This document shows positions 8,986-18,163 of a DNA stretch of 64,000 bases, piece by piece. The notes beneath the pieces are model-generated. The model was given only the letters and a program-made list of their open reading frames with translations. It did no database searches and was not told the DNA's origin. Source of the DNA: CBDAQA01 sp965198865 (GTDB lineage: Bacteria > Planctomycetota > Phycisphaerae > Tepidisphaerales > Tepidisphaeraceae); NCBI GenBank assembly GCA_965198865.1, contig CBDAQA010000022.1:124001-188000 (forward strand), written 5' to 3'. The position numbers and the translations under genes are program-made. Position 1 is the stretch's first letter; every line of letters begins with the position of its first letter.

Positions 8986-10773
8986 ATGAGCACAGCCTCA
9001 ATTCCCAAGGAACTGTTCGACCACGGCTTCGCCGCCGGGGCAGAGCTGGCGCGGTCGATGCGGGCCGGTCCGACATGGGCGGCCACGCTGGGCGCGACGG
9101 CGACGGCGTCGGTCCCGAGTGGACCGGACGGCATCCAGATCGCCGCGCAGGATCGGTTCATCGCGGCGGGGAAGAAGCTGTCGGCCGAGGAGCAGGCCAA
9201 GCGGAAGTTCGTCAGCGGGCTCGACACCTGGGACCTGGTGCTGGACCACGCCCGCGACGCTCGGTTTCCCAAGGGGACCGACGTCTTCATGATGAAGTTT
9301 CAGGGCTTGTTCTACGTGGCCCCGGCGCAGAACGCGTTCATGTGCCGGCTGCGCATCCCCGGCGGGACGCTGAACACGCACCAGTTCCGCGGGTTGGCCG
9401 ACCTGGCCGAGCAGTGCGCGGGCGGGTACACCGATGCGACCACGCGGGCGAACCTGCAGTACCGCGAGATCCCGCCGGGCAAGGCGGTCGACCTGCTGCT
9501 GGGGCTGGCCGACCTGGGGCTGATCATCCGCGGCAGCGGGGCGGACAACATCCGCAACGTGACGGCCAGCGCCACGGCGGGCATCGACCCCGATGAGCTG
9601 ATCGACACGCGGCCGCTGGCCAAGCGGATGCACCACTACATCCTGAACCACCGCGAGATGTACGGCCTGCCGCGGAAGTTCAACATCGCCTTCGACGGGG
9701 GCGGGCGCATCGCCACGCTGGAGGAGACGAACGACATCGGCTTCACGGCCGTCCGCGTGGGCCAGGGCAAGGGGGTCGACCCCGGCGTCTACTTCCGGCT
9801 GTCGCTCGGCGGGATCACCGGTCACAAGGACTTCGCCCGAGACACCGGCGTCATGTGTACCGAGGCCGAGTGCGTGCCGGTGGCCGCGGCAATCGTCCGC
9901 GCCTTCGCCGAGCTGGGCGACCGCACCGACCGCCGGAAGGCCCGGCTCAAGTACGTGCTGGACGGCATGGGTTTCGACGCGTTCCTGACCGAGATCGAGA
10001 AGCACCTGGCCAAGGGCGTCTCGCTGCGGCGGTTCGCGCTCGACCAGTGCGAGCCGCGGCCGACGATCAACAAGCAGGGCCACATCGGGTTCCATCGGCA
10101 GCGGCAGGAGGGGCTGTTCTACTGCGGCGTGGTGCTGCCGGTGGGGCGGATGTCGGCCGAGCAGATGCGGGGGCTGGCACGGATCGCCGACGGGTTCGGC
10201 AGCGGCACGATCCGGCTGACCGTCTGGCAGAACCTGCTGATCAGCGACATCAAGGGTGACGACATCCCGGCCGTGAAGGGGGCCATCCACGCGTTGGGGC
10301 TCGACTTTTCGGCCACCAGCGTGCGCGCCGGTCTGATCGCGTGTACGGGTGCCGCCGGGTGCAAGTACGCCGCGGCCCACACGAAGCAGGACGCGATGGC
10401 GGTCGCCACGTTCCTCGACGGGCAGGTCACGCTCGACTCGCCGATCAACATCCACCTGACCGGGTGCCACAACAGCTGCGCCCAGCACTTCATCGGCGAC
10501 CTCGGCATGATCGGCGCGAAGGTGTCGGTCGGCGAGAGCGAGGTGGAGGGGTACCACGTGTTCGTCGGCGGCGGGTACGGCGTCGACGCCGAGATCGGCC
10601 GGGAGCTGTACCGGGATGTGGTCCATACGGATCTGCCGGCCGTCCTCGAACGGGTCCTGCGCGGCTACCAGCAGCACCGGGCCGGGCCGGCCGAATCGTT
10701 CCACGAGTTCGTCGTTCGACATTCGGTCGAGCAGCTGAAACAGATGTTCACCGCGCAGGCGGTGGCGGCTTGA
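8986..10773 (+). CDS. nirA: Ferredoxin-type nitrite/sulfite reductase (siroheme, [4Fe-4S]), probable assimilatory nitrite reductase
   Basis: A 595-residue enzyme with the two half-repeats of the NirA/CysI family. It should reduce nitrite to ammonium with six electrons. The cluster/siroheme cysteines are Cys453 and Cys459 (C-X5-C) and Cys494 and Cys498 (C-X3-C, in LTGCHNSCAQHFIGDLG). Neighbouring nitrate transporter and nitrate reductase genes favour nitrite over sulfite as substrate, although the family cannot be separated by motif alone. It starts 41 bases after cyanase and is followed by an inverted-repeat cassette before the reductase gene that probably supplies its electrons. Confidence 0.9.
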   Translation: MSTASIPKELFDHGFAAGAELARSMRAGPTWAATLGATATASVPSGPDGIQIAAQDRFIAAGKKLSAEEQAKRKFVSGLDTWDLVLDHARDARFPKGTDVFMMKFQGLFYVAPAQNAFMCRLRIPGGTLNTHQFRGLADLAEQCAGGYTDATTRANLQYREIPPGKAVDLLLGLADLGLIIRGSGADNIRNVTASATAGIDPDELIDTRPLAKRMHHYILNHREMYGLPRKFNIAFDGGGRIATLEETNDIGFTAVRVGQGKGVDPGVYFRLSLGGITGHKDFARDTGVMCTEAECVPVAAAIVRAFAELGDRTDRRKARLKYVLDGMGFDAFLTEIEKHLAKGVSLRRFALDQCEPRPTINKQGHIGFHRQRQEGLFYCGVVLPVGRMSAEQMRGLARIADGFGSGTIRLTVWQNLLISDIKGDDIPAVKGAIHALGLDFSATSVRAGLIACTGAAGCKYAAAHTKQDAMAVATFLDGQVTLDSPINIHLTGCHNSCAQHFIGDLGMIGAKVSVGESEVEGYHVFVGGGYGVDAEIGRELYRDVVHTDLPAVLERVLRGYQQHRAGPAESFHEFVVRHSVEQLKQMFTAQAVAA

Positions 10774-10783
10774 AGAGAAGAGT

Positions 10784-10877
10784 TCATCCGCGAAGGACGC
10801 GAAGGGACACGAAGAAGAGAGGAAGAAAAGCGTTTCCCAATCTTCACTTCGTGTCTCTCCGTGTCCTTCGTGGATAA
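10784..10877. repeat. Intergenic inverted-repeat cassette, ACGAAGG family, copy 2
   Basis: The left arm (CATCCGCGAAGGACGCGAAG then GGACACGAAG) and right arm (CTTCGTGTCTCTCCGTGTCC then TTCGTGGATAAA) are complementary around a loop of about 35 bases. It sits between two co-directional genes of one operon, so the operon mRNA should contain this hairpin. Confidence 0.75.
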
Positions 10878-10899
10878 ATCCTGATTTGAGGATCTACCG

Positions 10900-12492
10900 A
10901 TGTCTGTCGCGTCGCCTTTCCTGATGCCCGATGTGGCGCCGTTCAGCCCTGAGCAGCGGGCGTGGCTGAGCGGGTTCTTCTCCGGGTTGGTCAACGTCCC
11001 GGCGGGGGCCGGCGATGGATCGGTGGGGGTCGGTGCGCCGCCGCAGGCCGAGACGAATCCGGCCGAGGGGCAGGAGGAATTCCCCTGGCACGACCCGGCG
11101 CTGCCGATGGACGAGCGGATGAAGCTGGCCGAGGGGAAGCCGCCGGCCCGGCAGATGATGGCGGCGATGGCCCAGCTAGACTGCGGGGCGTGCGGGTACC
11201 TGTGCGAGACCTACTCGGCCGCCATCGCCGGCGGGGCCGAGAAGGACCTGACCAAGTGCACGCCCGGCGGGAAGGAGACCAACAAGAAGCTCAAGGAGCT
11301 GATCACCACGGTGACCGTGAACGGCGGCGCCCCCAAGGCGGCGGCGAAGAAGCCGGCCGGCGACCACGGCGGGGGGACGTACACGCGCGACAACCCGTTC
11401 CCCGCCCGGCTGGTGCAATGCGCCCCGCTGAACCGGAACGGGTCGGCCAAGGACACGCGCCACGTCGTCTTCGACCTGCGGAACAGCGGGCTCACGTACA
11501 AGGTGGGCGACGCGCTGGGGCTGTTCCCGGAGAACTCGCCGGCGGTCGTCCAGCACATCCTCGAGGCGCTGCACGCCAGCGGTGCCGAGGACGTGCTGGG
11601 GCGGGATGACAACTGGGTGAGCCTGCGGCAGGCGCTGCTGCACGAGCGGACGATCACCAAACCGTCCGACGACCTGTTCGCGCTGCTGGCGTCGGTCGCG
11701 ACGGACCCGACCGAGAAGCAGGCGCTGGAGAAGTTCGCCATCGAGGGGTTGAGCGACGACGACCACCGCCACGTGCTCGACATCCTGCACGACTACCCCT
11801 CGGCCCGCCCGACGCCCGAGCCGTTTGCGGCGGCGCTGGCGCCGCTGCAGCCGCGGCTCTACTCGATCAGCAGTTCGCTGTTGGCACACCCGAACCAGGT
11901 CCACCTGACGGTCGGCTTGGTGCGTTGGACGAACATGAAGGGGCGGCAGGTCGACGGCGTGGCCAGCACGTTCATGTCCGATCACATCCGGCCGGGCCAG
12001 CACGTGCGGGTGTTCGTGCATCCCTCGCCGAAGTTCGGCCTGCCGAAGGACAAGTCGGCCCCGATGGTCATGGTGGGTCCGGGCACGGGCATCGCGCCGT
12101 TCCGGGCGTTCCTGCACGAGCGGCGGGTCGACAAGCACCCGGGGAAGAACTGGCTGTTCTTCGGCGACCAGCGGGCCGAGCAGGACTTCCTCTACCGCGA
12201 CGAGCTGGCCGAGATGCAGCTGGAGGGCGTGCTGACCCGCATGGACACCGCCTTCAGCCGCGACCAGGCGGCCAAGGTGTACGTGCAGGACCGCATGGTG
12301 GAACACGGGGCCGAACTGTGGAAGTGGCTCAGCGAGGGGGCGTTCTTCTACGTGTGCGGCGATGCCAAGCGGATGGCGAAGGACGTCGACGCGGCGCTCA
12401 AGAAGGTTTGCACTGAACACGGCGGCGTCGACGGTGAGGTGTACGTCAACCAGATGGCGAAGGACGGGCGCTACCAGCGGGACGTGTACTGA
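10900..12492 (+). CDS. Sulfite-reductase-alpha-like flavoprotein with N-terminal Fe-S domain (electron donor for nitrite/nitrate reductase)
   Basis: A 530-residue NAD(P)H-oxidising reductase. From about residue 165 it has the CysJ/CPR-type FAD-binding domain (RLYSISSS) and an NAD(P)-binding domain (GPGTGIAPFRAFLHERR, NWLFFGDQRAEQDFLY, FYVCGDAKRMAKDV). Instead of the usual N-terminal flavodoxin it has a small iron-sulfur domain with Cys95, Cys98, Cys102 and Cys120 (CGACGYLC...KCTPGG, the putative FeS domain pattern). It should pass electrons from NAD(P)H through FAD and the cluster to the adjacent reductases. The gene lies between nirA and the nitrate reductase gene. Family is firm; the exact partner is inferred. 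Confidence 0.88.
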   Translation: MSVASPFLMPDVAPFSPEQRAWLSGFFSGLVNVPAGAGDGSVGVGAPPQAETNPAEGQEEFPWHDPALPMDERMKLAEGKPPARQMMAAMAQLDCGACGYLCETYSAAIAGGAEKDLTKCTPGGKETNKKLKELITTVTVNGGAPKAAAKKPAGDHGGGTYTRDNPFPARLVQCAPLNRNGSAKDTRHVVFDLRNSGLTYKVGDALGLFPENSPAVVQHILEALHASGAEDVLGRDDNWVSLRQALLHERTITKPSDDLFALLASVATDPTEKQALEKFAIEGLSDDDHRHVLDILHDYPSARPTPEPFAAALAPLQPRLYSISSSLLAHPNQVHLTVGLVRWTNMKGRQVDGVASTFMSDHIRPGQHVRVFVHPSPKFGLPKDKSAPMVMVGPGTGIAPFRAFLHERRVDKHPGKNWLFFGDQRAEQDFLYRDELAEMQLEGVLTRMDTAFSRDQAAKVYVQDRMVEHGAELWKWLSEGAFFYVCGDAKRMAKDVDAALKKVCTEHGGVDGEVYVNQMAKDGRYQRDVY

Positions 12493-12499
12493 GTGCAGA

Positions 12500-12577
12500 A
12501 GTCCGACTTTCGAGATCTCGAATTTCGAAACGGGGGCAGCGTTTGCGGTTCGATTTTCGAGAATCCGAAATTCGAGC
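12500..12577. repeat. Intergenic inverted-repeat cassette, TTTCGAGATTTCGAA family
   Basis: The left arm (TTTCGAGATCTCGAATTTCG) and right arm (TTCGATTTTCGAGAATCC then GAAATTCGAG) are imperfect complements with internal near-palindromes. It fills the gap between the flavoprotein stop and the nitrate reductase start. In this frame it would add a false N-terminal extension rich in F, E and R. Confidence 0.65.
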
Positions 12578-12585
12578 TTTCGGCC

Positions 12586-14754
12586 ATGTCGACTGACGTC
12601 AAAACCCTCTGCCCCTACTGCGGCGTCGGCTGTGGGTTGATCGCCACGACCGATGGCGAGCGGTTGCTGTCGGTCCGCGCCGACCCCGACCATCCCGCCA
12701 ACCTCGGCAAGCTGTGCCCGAAGGGGGCGACCGTCGCCCAAACGGTAGACGTGAAGACGCGGCTGCGGTCGGCCATGGTGCGGGACCGTCAGGCCGACGA
12801 CTTCCGCGCCGTCCCCAGCGGGGAGGCCGTCCGGCACATTGCCGAGCGGCTCGACCGGATCCTGCAGTCGCACGGGCCGCAGGGGATCGCGTTCTACCTG
12901 TCGGGCCAGATGACGACCGAGTCGCAGTACGTGTTCAACAAGTTCGGCAAGGGGGCGCTGCGCACGAACCACGTCGACAGCAACAGCCGGCTCTGCATGA
13001 GCAGCGCCGCGGCCGGCATGACGCTGAGCCTCGGCAGCGACGGGCCGCCGACGAACTACAGCGACATCGAGCACGCCGACACGTTCCTGTTCGTCGGCTC
13101 CAACGCGGCCGACGCCCACCCGGTCACGTTCGGCCGGGTCGAGCGGCAGATGGAGCGGCCGACGAGCCGGATGGTCGTCATCGATCCGCGTCGCACGGCA
13201 ACCGCCAAGGCGGCCGACGTTCATCTGGCGATCCGGCCGGGCACCGATCTGATCGTGCTGAACGGGCTGATGTACCTGCTGGACGTGTGGAAGAAGACCG
13301 ATGCCGGGTTCATCGCCGCCCACACCGAGGGGTGGGAAGCCGTGCAGGCACTGTCGGCCGACTTCCCGCCGAGCCGGGTGGCCGACGAGTGCGGCATCTC
13401 CGTCACCGACCTGGTGAACGCGGCCCACCTGATCGGCGACGCCCGCCGGCTGCTGACGTTCTGGACCATGGGCGTCAGCCAGACGATCGCCGGGACGTTC
13501 TGCGCCAACGCGCTGATCAACCTGCACCTGGCGCTGGGGCAGATCGGCAAGCCCGGGTGCGGGCCGTTCAGCCTGACCGGGCAGCCCAACGCGATGGGCG
13601 GGCGCAGCGTGGGCTACATGGCCCACCTGCTGCCGGGGCAGCGGCGGATCGCCGATCCTGACCATCGCCGGCAGATGGAGCAGCTGTGGGACCTGCCCGA
13701 GGGGACGCTGTACCCCCACGCCGGGTACGACGCGGTCCGCATGTTCGATGCGCTGGACGCCGGGGACGTCCGCGCGATCTGGATCGTCGGCACCAATCCC
13801 GCCGCGTCGATGCCGAACCTGCCGAAGGTCCGCCGGGCGCTGGAGCGGGCCGACCTGGTGATCGTGCAGGATGCGTATCACCCGACCGAGACGGCCAAGT
13901 TCGCACACGTGCTGTTGCCGGCCGCGGTGAACCTGGAGCAGGCGGGCACGTTCTGCAACAGCGAGCGGCGGGTGACGCTGATGCAGCCCGCCGCGAAGCC
14001 GCCCGGCGACGCCCAGCCCGACTGGTGGTGGCCCCGCCACGTTGCCGCCGAGATGGGGTTCACCCGCGGCATGTGGTTCACCTCGGCCGCCGAGATCTTC
14101 GACGAGTTCGTCACGACCACCGCCGGCCGGCCCGACGACCAGTCCGGCCTGTCGCACGACCTGCTCGCCCGCGATGGTCCGCAACTCTGGCCCTACCCCG
14201 CCGGTGGTGCCAGCCAGGCCTGGCGGTACACCGACCACGTCTTCCCCACGCCCAGTGGCAAGGCCCGGTTCTTCGCCCGCGCGCCGGTCGACCCTGAGGA
14301 GACGCCGTCGCCCGAGTTCCCCATGCTGCTGACGACCGGCCGGGTGCCCAACCAGTGGCACACGCGCACCAAGACGGGGCTGGTCGACGCGCTGAACAGG
14401 GGCAACCCCGAGCCGTTCCTGTCCATCCACCCTCACGATGCCGCCGCCCTGAAGCTGCGCGGCGGCCAGCGGGTCAAGATCCGCAGCCGCCGCGGCACCG
14501 CCGTCAGCATCGCCCGCATCGACCTGTCGGTCTCACCCGGCGTCGTGTTCCTGCCGATCCACTGGAACGAGCTCTGGGGCGATGCCGCCAGCCCGAACGA
14601 GGCGACCAGCGACGCCCACGATGCGATCAGCAAGCAGCCGAGCCTGAAGTACTGCGCCGTGGCCGTCCTGGCGGCCGACGCCGACGCGGCGGCACCGGCG
14701 GGGTCCCACGCGTCCGCAACGCCGATCCGCGACCGGTCCCCCGTCGTCGTTTGA
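12586..14754 (+). CDS. nasC: Assimilatory nitrate reductase, molybdopterin catalytic subunit (NasC/NarB type)
   Basis: A 722-residue bis-MGD oxidoreductase that reduces nitrate to nitrite. The N-terminal [4Fe-4S] ligands are Cys9, Cys12, Cys16 and Cys44 (LCPYCGVGCGL...GKLCPKG). The Mo-ligand Cys lies in NSRLCMSSAAAGM. Further typical blocks are TNHVDSNSR, LINLHLALGQIG and the C-terminal MopB domain (HTRTKTGLVDALN, LPIHWNELWG). I place the start at ATG 12586 because conserved sequence begins directly there and the open frame upstream is an inverted-repeat cassette. It is the last gene of the cluster, which ends without an obvious hairpin terminator. Confidence 0.93.
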   Translation: MSTDVKTLCPYCGVGCGLIATTDGERLLSVRADPDHPANLGKLCPKGATVAQTVDVKTRLRSAMVRDRQADDFRAVPSGEAVRHIAERLDRILQSHGPQGIAFYLSGQMTTESQYVFNKFGKGALRTNHVDSNSRLCMSSAAAGMTLSLGSDGPPTNYSDIEHADTFLFVGSNAADAHPVTFGRVERQMERPTSRMVVIDPRRTATAKAADVHLAIRPGTDLIVLNGLMYLLDVWKKTDAGFIAAHTEGWEAVQALSADFPPSRVADECGISVTDLVNAAHLIGDARRLLTFWTMGVSQTIAGTFCANALINLHLALGQIGKPGCGPFSLTGQPNAMGGRSVGYMAHLLPGQRRIADPDHRRQMEQLWDLPEGTLYPHAGYDAVRMFDALDAGDVRAIWIVGTNPAASMPNLPKVRRALERADLVIVQDAYHPTETAKFAHVLLPAAVNLEQAGTFCNSERRVTLMQPAAKPPGDAQPDWWWPRHVAAEMGFTRGMWFTSAAEIFDEFVTTTAGRPDDQSGLSHDLLARDGPQLWPYPAGGASQAWRYTDHVFPTPSGKARFFARAPVDPEETPSPEFPMLLTTGRVPNQWHTRTKTGLVDALNRGNPEPFLSIHPHDAAALKLRGGQRVKIRSRRGTAVSIARIDLSVSPGVVFLPIHWNELWGDAASPNEATSDAHDAISKQPSLKYCAVAVLAADADAAAPAGSHASATPIRDRSPVVV

Positions 14755-14950
14755 GTTCCATTTGGGGGCGCGGCTGGGGCAAGCAGGTCGATGCCCTGTG
14801 AAAACTCGCCTGTCTTTTCACGCCCCCATACTGGAAAACGGCCCGTTGTTCCGATAAATCTGTGGCGGCACGAAGCGGCAGCTACCGCTGCCCCCGGCCG
14901 ACGCGTCCTGCGTTGCCGGTTCACGCGAGCCGAACTCACAGAGGCCATGG

Positions 14951-15724
14951 ATGGCACAGCGGCACCTTTCCGTCATCGCTCTCGGACTGCTCTCGCTCGC
15001 GGCCTTGGTCGGCTGCCAACAGCCGGTGTCGCAGTCCCGGTACGTCGCCCCCAGCTTTGACGGGCCGCGGCTGGCCGCGGCCCCGCAACCGTACGCGCCG
15101 CCTGCGCCGCAGCCCACGTTCCACACGCTGCCGCCGTCGCCGCCGAAGGCGGTTCGGCCGCCGGTCGTGGCGTCCAACATCCCCAAGTCGTGGATCCCGC
15201 CGAACACCGTCCGGCCCTGGCGGTGGATCGTCATCCACCACAGCGACACCGAGGTGGGCGGCCTGGCCGCGATCGACAAGATGCACAAGGCCAAGGGGTG
15301 GGACGGCGTCGGCTACGACTTCGTCATCGGCAACGGCACCGACACCGCCGACGGCACCGTCGAGCCCACCTTCCGCTGGCGCGAGCAGATCATTGGGGCC
15401 CACGCCAAGACGCTGGACAACCGCTTCAACGAGTACGGCATCGGCATCTGCCTGGTCGGCAACATGATGGACCACCCGCCGACCGCCAAGCAGTTGGCGG
15501 CCGTCGAGAAGCTGACCGGCTACCTCATGGCGACCTACCACATCGCCCCCGACCACATTCTGGGTCACGGCAGCACCAAGCCGACCGACTGCCCCGGCCG
15601 GTACACGAACCTGCCGCTCATCCGCACCGCCGCCGCCCGCCAGGCCGGCGTGACCGCCGCCTACGCCACCAGCTACGCCCGCCCGACCGGCGAAATGCTG
15701 GTGCAGGTCAGCAGCGCAAAGTGA
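14951..15724 (+). CDS. N-acetylmuramoyl-L-alanine amidase lipoprotein (Amidase_2/PGRP fold)
   Basis: A 257-residue lipoprotein. The signal peptide ends in the lipobox LVGC with Cys22 as the lipidated residue. A Pro-rich spacer leads to an Amidase_2 domain from about residue 90. Zinc-site elements are visible in WIVIHHSDT and near the C-terminus GHGSTKPTDCPGRY (His and Cys), with YDFVIGNG between. It should cut the glycan-peptide amide bond of peptidoglycan from the membrane-anchored periplasmic side, in turnover or recycling. It is a single gene, separated by about 200 bases from the nitrate operon. Confidence 0.88.
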   Translation: MAQRHLSVIALGLLSLAALVGCQQPVSQSRYVAPSFDGPRLAAAPQPYAPPAPQPTFHTLPPSPPKAVRPPVVASNIPKSWIPPNTVRPWRWIVIHHSDTEVGGLAAIDKMHKAKGWDGVGYDFVIGNGTDTADGTVEPTFRWREQIIGAHAKTLDNRFNEYGIGICLVGNMMDHPPTAKQLAAVEKLTGYLMATYHIAPDHILGHGSTKPTDCPGRYTNLPLIRTAAARQAGVTAAYATSYARPTGEMLVQVSSAK

Positions 15725-15877
15725 ATGTGCGGCCCTATCCGTTGCCCCCACATTTCGGCCTTCAACCGAAAACAGACATGGTCGATTCGCGGCCTAACGG
15801 CGTAGACTCTGAGCATCGACCCCAGTGGATCTGACCGGCGGTTGGCCGATCTCCCGGGGTCTCGTCGGAGGCTCAGC

Positions 15878-16642
15878 ATGCGTTCCCAGGCCCGTTCGTT
15901 CCGGTCGTTCGCCGCCCTCGCCCTTGCCGGGAGCGCCGCCCTAGCCGCCGGTGTTTCGGTCGCCTTCGGCGACCCCGAGCCCCTGCGGCCCAGCCCGGAG
16001 TCGAATCCCCCCGGCACTGTGATGGCCCAGGGGACGGGCAAGGCGACCGACAACGCCCCCCTCACGCCCACCACCCCCGACATGAAGGCGGTGCAGGACC
16101 TGCTCGGCCGGGCGACGGACGATATCGTGTTGGGTCACGGTCCCGACCTGATCGGGCTGCTGAGCCGGGCCGACCGCAACCGCATCAACGCGCCGGGCGA
16201 CTGGCCCGACGTCGACAAGGCCGCCGAGGGCTTCCGCAGCGCCTGGCAGGCGCGGTTCGGCTCAAGCTTCAAGTTGGCCGACAAGATCCCCGTGGTGATG
16301 TCCGAGCCCGCCGTCCACGTCACCGGTCTGGAGCCGACCGCCGGCGGCCCATCGACCGCGCCGACGGCCGTCCGCAAGACGAACGCCAGCGTGGTCCTCA
16401 AGAGCCCCGGCCGGCGCAGCGCGACCGCGGTCAAGCTCGCGAACGAGGGGACCAACAAGCCCGACTGGCGCTTCGACCTGCCCGACACGGTCACGGCCGA
16501 GTCGCTCCACGCCAGCCTGCTGCAGCACCTGAACGCCATCACGGCCAACCAGACCCGCTGGCCGACCGACGTCGACCAGGCGTACGTCTACGCCACCCAG
16601 CACCTGCTCGCCGCCATCGGAGACGCGGCAGCGCCGAGGTGA
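15878..16642 (+). CDS. Secreted hypothetical protein
   Basis: A 254-residue protein that I do not recognise. ATG 15878 follows GGAGG by about 8 bases and gives a clean Sec signal peptide (RSFAALALAGSAALAAGVSV, cut near AFG). A longer frame from 15842 would lose this. The mature part has a Pro/Thr-rich spacer and then a globular region with several Trp (APGDWPDVDKAAEGFRSAW, PDWRFDLPDTV). It looks soluble and periplasmic. It converges with the Uma2 gene, with only 6 bases between the ends. Confidence 0.7.
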   Translation: MRSQARSFRSFAALALAGSAALAAGVSVAFGDPEPLRPSPESNPPGTVMAQGTGKATDNAPLTPTTPDMKAVQDLLGRATDDIVLGHGPDLIGLLSRADRNRINAPGDWPDVDKAAEGFRSAWQARFGSSFKLADKIPVVMSEPAVHVTGLEPTAGGPSTAPTAVRKTNASVVLKSPGRRSATAVKLANEGTNKPDWRFDLPDTVTAESLHASLLQHLNAITANQTRWPTDVDQAYVYATQHLLAAIGDAAAPR

Positions 16643-16648
16643 TGCAGG

Positions 16649-17230
16649 TCACGCCTTTCGGATGGAGTACACCTCGGCCACATCTGCCCGGAACCCGGGC
16701 AGATCTGATCCGCCGTCAAGTTGCTGTGCCACATTGAACATGGCCGGCTCCGCGCCCGGACGGTACACGATCACGGTGCGGAAGACGGGCTCACACACCC
16801 AGATCAGTTGGACTCCGGCGTCGAGGTAGGTCTGGATCTTGCCCGTGATGCTCGCCTGCGTGTCGGATGGCGACAGGATTTCGACGGCAAGCACCGGTGG
16901 CCCGTCAATGATGAACGCATCATCCGGATTCGCGGTCGCCATGGCCGCCGACATGTAGGCCACGTCGATGCCGACCAGCGTGTCCGGTCCGCTCGCCAAG
17001 CGGAACGCGGCCTCGCCGGTTAGCACTTCGCCCCTGGGTTCCGGTTGCTGGGACAACCAGGTGTCCAATAGACGGGCGACCTTCGTTCCGACGCGCGTGT
17101 GCCGACGTCCTCGCAGCGTCACTTCCCGCTCCTCGATGAGGCCACGAACCAGCTCACGCTCCGTCCCGGTGTCGGGGAGCATCAGGAACTGCTCGGCAGT
17201 CATCAGCGATGGTGGTTCGACGGTGATCAT
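16649..17230 (-). CDS. Uma2-family (DUF820) PD-(D/E)XK nuclease-like protein
   Basis: A 193-residue protein of the Uma2 family, which is abundant in cyanobacteria and planctomycetes. Motifs are MTAEQFLMLPDTG-type N-terminus, GIDVAYMS (Asp), LAVEILSPSDT (Glu) and a Lys in ITGKIQTYLDAGVQLIWVC. Together these make up the restriction-endonuclease-like core. ATG 17230 is chosen because GGGAGG precedes it; the frame continues upstream without family similarity. Biological role in this family is unsettled; nuclease activity is inferred from the fold. Confidence 0.85.
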   Translation of the reverse strand: MITVEPPSLMTAEQFLMLPDTGTERELVRGLIEEREVTLRGRRHTRVGTKVARLLDTWLSQQPEPRGEVLTGEAAFRLASGPDTLVGIDVAYMSAAMATANPDDAFIIDGPPVLAVEILSPSDTQASITGKIQTYLDAGVQLIWVCEPVFRTVIVYRPGAEPAMFNVAQQLDGGSDLPGFRADVAEVYSIRKA

Positions 17231-17365
17231 CGTGCCTCCCGTTACCGGCCGTCGCACACTGTACATCCTGACGCCCACTGCCGCTGCCCAAACGTGCGCA
17301 CCGGCGGGCACGATGTCGAAAATCGCATTGCCGCAACACGGCGATGGGTCCGCTACGATGCCCGC

Positions 17366-18163
17366 ATGTTTCCCCTCGTCTCGAAAGATATCCCCGTCAC
17401 CGCGGCCGAGTGGGTCGCAGCCTTGACCGCCGCCCTCCGTCGATGGGTCACGGGCTCGCCGGTCATTCAGTTGGAAGGCGAACTCCCCACATTTGGCGCG
17501 ATCGACATCGACCTAACCGGCACCCGGGTCGATGCCGCCGCGCCGCCCGACGTCACGCCGGTCGGCCCGACTGAGCCCGGCCCGTCCGTCGCCGCGCTCC
17601 GCGTGGTCGCCAAACCCATCACTGTCCGTGGCGTCCCCGCCACGTTCCACTTTGCCGCTACCGACGCCGCCTTCACCATCGGCCGAAATAGTGCAGGCAC
17701 GCCGATCGTGATGCTCGCAAATGCAACGGAAGGTCATCTGTCCGCCCGCATCGCTCAGGCCGAGCTTGACGCCGCCCTCCTGCAGGTCGCCCAGGCTGGC
17801 GCAAAACCGCACGGCGTCGACATCCAATCGGTGCGATCGCAGTTCACCGCCACCACCCCGCGGGACCTCGACGTCGCGCTGGACCTGACGGCCCGCAAGA
17901 TCGTGAAGTTCGTCGTCCGCGTGACCGGCCGGTTGTCGATCGACGACACGATGACCGCCACCGCCACGAACCTGAAGGTGGAGGGCTCCGGCATGGCCGC
18001 CGGCTTCGCGGCAGGCATGCTGCGGTCACAGCTGAAAAAACTGGAGGGGCAGCGGTTGCCGCTGCTGCGATTCAGTCTCGGCGCCGTCCGCTTGCGCGAC
18101 GTGGCCGTCGACACCGCGAACGGCCTCTCCATCCGCGCGACCTTCGGTACCTCACGCCAATGA
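17366..18163 (+). CDS. Hypothetical protein, LmeA/DUF2993-like
   Basis: A 265-residue protein. The repeated beta-rich pattern and the C-terminal part (VTGRLSIDDTMTATATNLKV ... LRFSLGAVRLRDVAVDT) resemble the lipid-binding LmeA/DUF2993 fold, but the match is by eye only. There is no signal peptide or membrane helix. ATG 17366 is used because sequence upstream has no protein-like character. Its stop overlaps the start of the desaturase gene (ATGA), so the two are translationally coupled. That suggests a role with lipids or carotenoids. Confidence 0.6.
   Translation: MFPLVSKDIPVTAAEWVAALTAALRRWVTGSPVIQLEGELPTFGAIDIDLTGTRVDAAAPPDVTPVGPTEPGPSVAALRVVAKPITVRGVPATFHFAATDAAFTIGRNSAGTPIVMLANATEGHLSARIAQAELDAALLQVAQAGAKPHGVDIQSVRSQFTATTPRDLDVALDLTARKIVKFVVRVTGRLSIDDTMTATATNLKVEGSGMAAGFAAGMLRSQLKKLEGQRLPLLRFSLGAVRLRDVAVDTANGLSIRATFGTSRQ

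Noticed and set aside
11176..14436. Minus-strand frame of about 1086 codons opposite the flavoprotein and nitrate reductase
   Set aside because: Shadow frame with RRR, HPV and GQR-rich composition; the + strand genes carry all motifs.
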